This document shows, one piece after another, positions 56,077 through 58,881 of a stretch of 58,881 bases of DNA (position 1 is the stretch's first letter; every line of letters begins with the position of its first letter). The position numbers were made by a program, and so were the translations under genes. Source of the DNA: an uncultured Pelagibacteraceae bacterium. Lineage in GTDB: Bacteria; Pseudomonadota; Alphaproteobacteria; Pelagibacterales; Pelagibacteraceae. The notes under the pieces were generated by a model. That model was not told the DNA's origin. It did not search any database and saw nothing but the letters and a program-made list of their open reading frames with translations. The stretch is from assembly GCA_902622245.1 (NCBI GenBank), contig CACNPC010000008.1, positions 1-58,881 of the forward strand, given 5' to 3'.

Positions 56077-57449
56077 TGGAATATATAAGCACTAGAAATA
56101 ATTCAGATCATTTTTCATTTAAAAACGTATTTCTGAAAGGTTTAGCTGATGATGGAGGTCTTTTTGTACCAAAATCAATCAAACCATTTAATAAAGATGA
56201 ATTAAACAAACTAAGTAGTTTTAATTACAATGAATTAGCAGCTGAAATAATTTTCCCATTTATTGGTGATTTTATGTCAAAAGAAGAGTTAATTTCTATA
56301 GTATCAAAATCTTATTCAAATTTTAGAGCAGAGGATGTTGTAAAAATCTCTAATTTAGGAAATTTAAAAATTTTAGAGCTCTATCATGGCCCAACACTTG
56401 CTTTTAAAGATATTGCAATGCAATTGATAGGAAATTTCTATCAATATTATTTAGGAAATGAGCAAGAAAAAATTAATATTATTGTAGCAACTTCAGGAGA
56501 TACAGGTGCAGCTGCTATTGATGCTTTAAAAGGCAAAAAGAATTTAAATGTTTTTGTATTACATCCAAATAACAGAATTTCACCAGTGCAAAGAAGACTG
56601 ATGACAATCCATGAAGAAAAAAATGTATTCAATATTGCTATTGAGGGTAACTTTGATGACTGTCAAAATTTAGTTAAAGCCATGTTTAATGATGAAAAAT
56701 TTTCCAGCTTAATAAATATGTCAGGTGTTAATTCAATTAATTGGGCAAGAATTGTTGCTCAAGCTGTTTATTATTTTTATTCTTATTTTAAAATAGGCAA
56801 TGTACAGCCTCTGTCTTTTTCTGTTCCTACTGGAAATTTTGGAGATATTTATGCTGGTTATTTAGCGAAGAAACTCGGTCTTCCAATTGATAAACTTATT
56901 GTAGCTACAAACAAAAATGATATTCTTCATAGGGCAATTTCTGGTGGAGATTATACTCAAAAGAAAGTTGAGGAAACAAATACTCCTAGTATGGATATCC
57001 AGATAGCAAGTAACTTTGAGAGACTTTTGTACGATGTCAAAGACTGCAATTCAGACGTTACAAAAGATGTGATGAGTAAAATAAAAAATAATACTTATCA
57101 AATCGATAATAGTGATTTAGATGAAATAAAAAAGAATTTTACATCTGAAATGTTAGATGAAAGTGAAACTATCCAAATGATAAAAGATATAAATAAAGAA
57201 TATAAAGTTGTAGTTGATCCACATACTGCAGTTGGAATTGGTGCTGCAAAAAAACTTGGATTAGAACAAAATTGTGTTGTTTTATCTACAGCACACCCCT
57301 GTAAATTTCCAAAAGCAATTGAAGATGCAATCTCAAAAACTGAAAGTTTACCAAATAGTCTTAAATATGTTTATGATAGAGAAGAAAAATTTGAGGTTAT
57401 TTCAAATGATATAAATAAAGTTAAAGAATACATAATAAACTCAATATGA
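56076..57449 (+). CDS. thrC: Threonine synthase
   Basis: 457 residues, fold type II PLP enzyme. The start reads MEYISTRN; the PLP-lysine block is YHGPTLAFKDIAMQL (about 104-118), with ATSGDTGAAA and GNFGDIYAGYLAKK further on. It converts phosphohomoserine to threonine. Unusually placed at the end of the oxidase operon. The window edge on the other strand has thrB, the preceding enzyme. Confidence 0.97.
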   Translation: MEYISTRNNSDHFSFKNVFLKGLADDGGLFVPKSIKPFNKDELNKLSSFNYNELAAEIIFPFIGDFMSKEELISIVSKSYSNFRAEDVVKISNLGNLKILELYHGPTLAFKDIAMQLIGNFYQYYLGNEQEKINIIVATSGDTGAAAIDALKGKKNLNVFVLHPNNRISPVQRRLMTIHEEKNVFNIAIEGNFDDCQNLVKAMFNDEKFSSLINMSGVNSINWARIVAQAVYYFYSYFKIGNVQPLSFSVPTGNFGDIYAGYLAKKLGLPIDKLIVATNKNDILHRAISGGDYTQKKVEETNTPSMDIQIASNFERLLYDVKDCNSDVTKDVMSKIKNNTYQIDNSDLDEIKKNFTSEMLDESETIQMIKDINKEYKVVVDPHTAVGIGAAKKLGLEQNCVVLSTAHPCKFPKAIEDAISKTESLPNSLKYVYDREEKFEVISNDINKVKEYIINSI

Positions 57450-57931
57450 AATTAAAAATAAAAGATCAAATCCCAGATATAGAAATTTTTCATCTATTAG
57501 ATGGTGAACCACAAACTAGTAAAATAAGAGATATATTAGGAAAAGGTAAAGTTGTTTTATTCGGATTGCCTGGTGCCTTTACTTCTACTTGTTCAAAACT
57601 TCATCTTCCTGGATATATAGGTAATGCAGATAAAATTAAATCAAAAGGAATAGAAAAAATATTTTGTTTATCTGTGAATGATCCATTTGTTATGAATGCC
57701 TGGGGAGAAGCGAATAATGTTGGAGACAAAATTACAATGTTATCAGATCCTTATCTATTATTTACGAAAGCAATTGGTGCAGAAGTCGATAGAAATTCAA
57801 AAGGAATGGGTATCAGATCAAATCGTTACGCAATGGTTATTGAAAATCTAGAAGTCATTAATATTCAAGTTGAGAAAGAGACTAAACAATGCGGTTTATC
57901 TTCAGCAGAGGGTGTTTTAGATTTATTATAA
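57446..57931 (+). CDS. Peroxiredoxin, Prx5/glutaredoxin-type
   Basis: 161 residues. FGLPGAFTSTCSKLHLPGY places the peroxidatic Cys at residue 49; the G-A-F-T-x-T-C-S pattern is of Prx5-type enzymes. NAWGEANNV and DPYLLFTKAIG follow. A second Cys near the end (QCGLSSAEGV, Cys149) is in the place of the atypical two-Cys resolving residue. It reduces peroxides with thiol donors. Overlaps thrC by four bases. Confidence 0.93.
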   Translation: MKLKIKDQIPDIEIFHLLDGEPQTSKIRDILGKGKVVLFGLPGAFTSTCSKLHLPGYIGNADKIKSKGIEKIFCLSVNDPFVMNAWGEANNVGDKITMLSDPYLLFTKAIGAEVDRNSKGMGIRSNRYAMVIENLEVINIQVEKETKQCGLSSAEGVLDLL

Positions 57932-57961
57932 TTAGTAGGGCAGTTCTGTTGCAAGATGCAC

Positions 57962-58387
57962 CTATATTGTGGCAGAGGACCTTGCCAATAAATCTACTTC
58001 ATTATTAAGTTTGTCTGTTGAATGTGCCTTCACCCAACTCCATTTAATCTCAAATGTGTTTGAAAGATTATCTAATTCAGTCCAAAGCTCTTTATTCTTA
58101 ACTTCTTTTTTGTTAGCCGTTTTCCAACCATTTTTTTTCCAATTATGAATCCATTCAGTTATTCCAGATTTTACATATTTAGAGTCTGTAAATATTTGAA
58201 CCTTGCTTCCTTTTGGAATTTTTTTTAAAGCTTTAATGGGAGCAAGTAATTCCATTTGATTATTTGTTGTTTCTTTTTTGCTTCCTTTAATTTGAGTTTT
58301 CTTTCCATTTTCAATAATAATTGCAGCCCAACCACCATTTCCTGGATTTCCAATACATGAACCATCTGTGTAGATTTTAATCATCAA
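57962..58387 (-). CDS. rnhA: Ribonuclease HI
   Basis: 141 residues. The four acidic residues of the active site are Asp8 (IYTDGSC), Glu46 (NNQMELL), Asp68 (IFTDSKYV) and Asp132 (NNEVDLLA). It degrades the RNA of RNA:DNA hybrids. Its start overlaps the thrB stop by four bases, the common alphaproteobacterial thrB-rnhA pairing. Confidence 0.96.
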   Translation of the reverse strand: MMIKIYTDGSCIGNPGNGGWAAIIIENGKKTQIKGSKKETTNNQMELLAPIKALKKIPKGSKVQIFTDSKYVKSGITEWIHNWKKNGWKTANKKEVKNKELWTELDNLSNTFEIKWSWVKAHSTDKLNNEVDLLARSSATI

Positions 58388-58881
58388 GAATAATCCTTAA
58401 ATGTGCTCAGATTTCTATGAAAGTTTAACTTATCTATATACTCCTTTGGATCTTTAATTTTAATGATAGCTTGTTTGGGAGTATTTAAATAATCATAAGA
58501 TCTAGTCAAAAGATATCTTAAAGCTGATCCTCTACATAATGTATTTAAATTTCTTTTTTCAATTTCACTTAATTTTCTAACAGATTGGTAGCCCTTTAAT
58601 AAATTTGAAGATCTTTTTTTATCTAATACAAATTTTCTATTTTTCTTTTTAAAACATAAAGCATTAATGCAGGTTGCTAATTCATAAGATAAAAAATCAT
58701 TAGCTGAAAAATAAAAATCTATAAATCCATGAAATTTGCCTTTATTGAAAAAAATATTATCAATAAATAGATCGCTATGAATTATTCCATTTGGCATTTT
58801 TTTAGGCCATTTTCTTTTGATATCTTTCAAATCATCTTTCATTAAATCTTTTAAGTTTTTAGACAATTTATTAATTTTATT
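58384..58881 (-). CDS. thrB: Homoserine kinase ThrB, C-terminal part (5' end outside window)
   Basis: The frame is open to the window edge, so about 165 C-terminal residues are visible; a TTG at 58866 is not a real start. Choline-kinase-like fold: catalytic loop IIHSDLFIDNIFF followed by GFIDFYFSANDF with the second metal-binding Asp. The end, KDPKEYIDKLNFHRN, is typical of type II homoserine kinases. It makes phosphohomoserine for ThrC. Confidence 0.93.
   Translation of the reverse strand, partial: NKINKLSKNLKDLMKDDLKDIKRKWPKKMPNGIIHSDLFIDNIFFNKGKFHGFIDFYFSANDFLSYELATCINALCFKKKNRKFVLDKKRSSNLLKGYQSVRKLSEIEKRNLNTLCRGSALRYLLTRSYDYLNTPKQAIIKIKDPKEYIDKLNFHRNLSTFKDYS

Overview
The window is about 58.9 kb of a very AT-rich, gene-dense bacterial chromosome. 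Three things point to a streamlined marine alphaproteobacterium of the SAR11 group (Pelagibacterales): extreme A/T bias with Lys/Asn/Ile-rich proteins, one- to four-base gene overlaps and almost no spacer DNA, and alphaproteobacterial gene neighbourhoods (ctaC-ctaD-ctaB-coxF-like-ctaG-ctaE-surf1-thrC, rnhA next to thrB, a DUF2093 gene, waaA-lpxK-acyltransferase). The placement is inferred from gene content and composition. No rRNA or tRNA gene, CRISPR array, insertion sequence, prophage or integrase was seen, and no gene-free stretch exceeds about 300 bases.

Layout. 1-3745 (minus): msrA, a sulfurtransferase and an RND efflux pair (membrane-fusion protein plus a pump cut by the window edge). 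3780-5872: a DMT permease, alkA and two tandem DUF1330 genes. 5900-11126: a purine-type phosphoribosyltransferase convergent with a complete BMP-type nucleoside ABC importer, the two separated by a strong shared terminator. 11265-14778: a small lipoprotein, a heat-shock hsp20 gene with a sigma-32-like promoter and a candidate ROSE-type RNA thermometer, oligopeptidase B and a membrane J-domain protein. 14775-19602: a GT9 glycosyltransferase, a DapA-family aldolase, cyclopropane-fatty-acid synthase, a striking polylysine coiled-coil protein and a TPR protein. 19589-22585: an acyl-CoA-responsive-type (ScfR) regulator divergent from isocitrate lyase, with repeated TTTGTAAA sites and a tiny His-rich ORF between them. 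22582-28709: a DjlA-like protein, small membrane proteins, a DCC protein, tldD/pmbA and a YitT/YczE-like protein. 28717-32609: typA and groES-groEL.

32732-39192 (plus) is a housekeeping run: HAD phosphatase, ribF, ileS, lspA, a BamF-like lipoprotein and a short pgi. 39184-46852 (minus) holds rsmD, purD and an envelope block (lipid A acyltransferase, lpxK, waaA, msbA) followed by ubiA. 46902-49792 holds a DUF2721 protein, a quinone oxidoreductase, a pirin and a type II haloacid dehalogenase. 49810-57931 (plus) holds rsmE, the aa3-type cytochrome c oxidase and its assembly factors, thrC and a peroxiredoxin. 57962-58881 (minus) holds rnhA and the 3' part of thrB.

The most interesting signals are regulatory: (i) paired direct TTTGTAAA repeats with 9-base periodicity in the regulator/aceA spacer, together with the 53-codon ORF; (ii) a hsp20 leader in which a CUUGCUU strand can pair with the ribosome-binding site around a bulged G, as in ROSE thermometers; (iii) matching heat-shock promoters at hsp20 and groES. 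I found no clearly new multi-gene defence or metabolic system.
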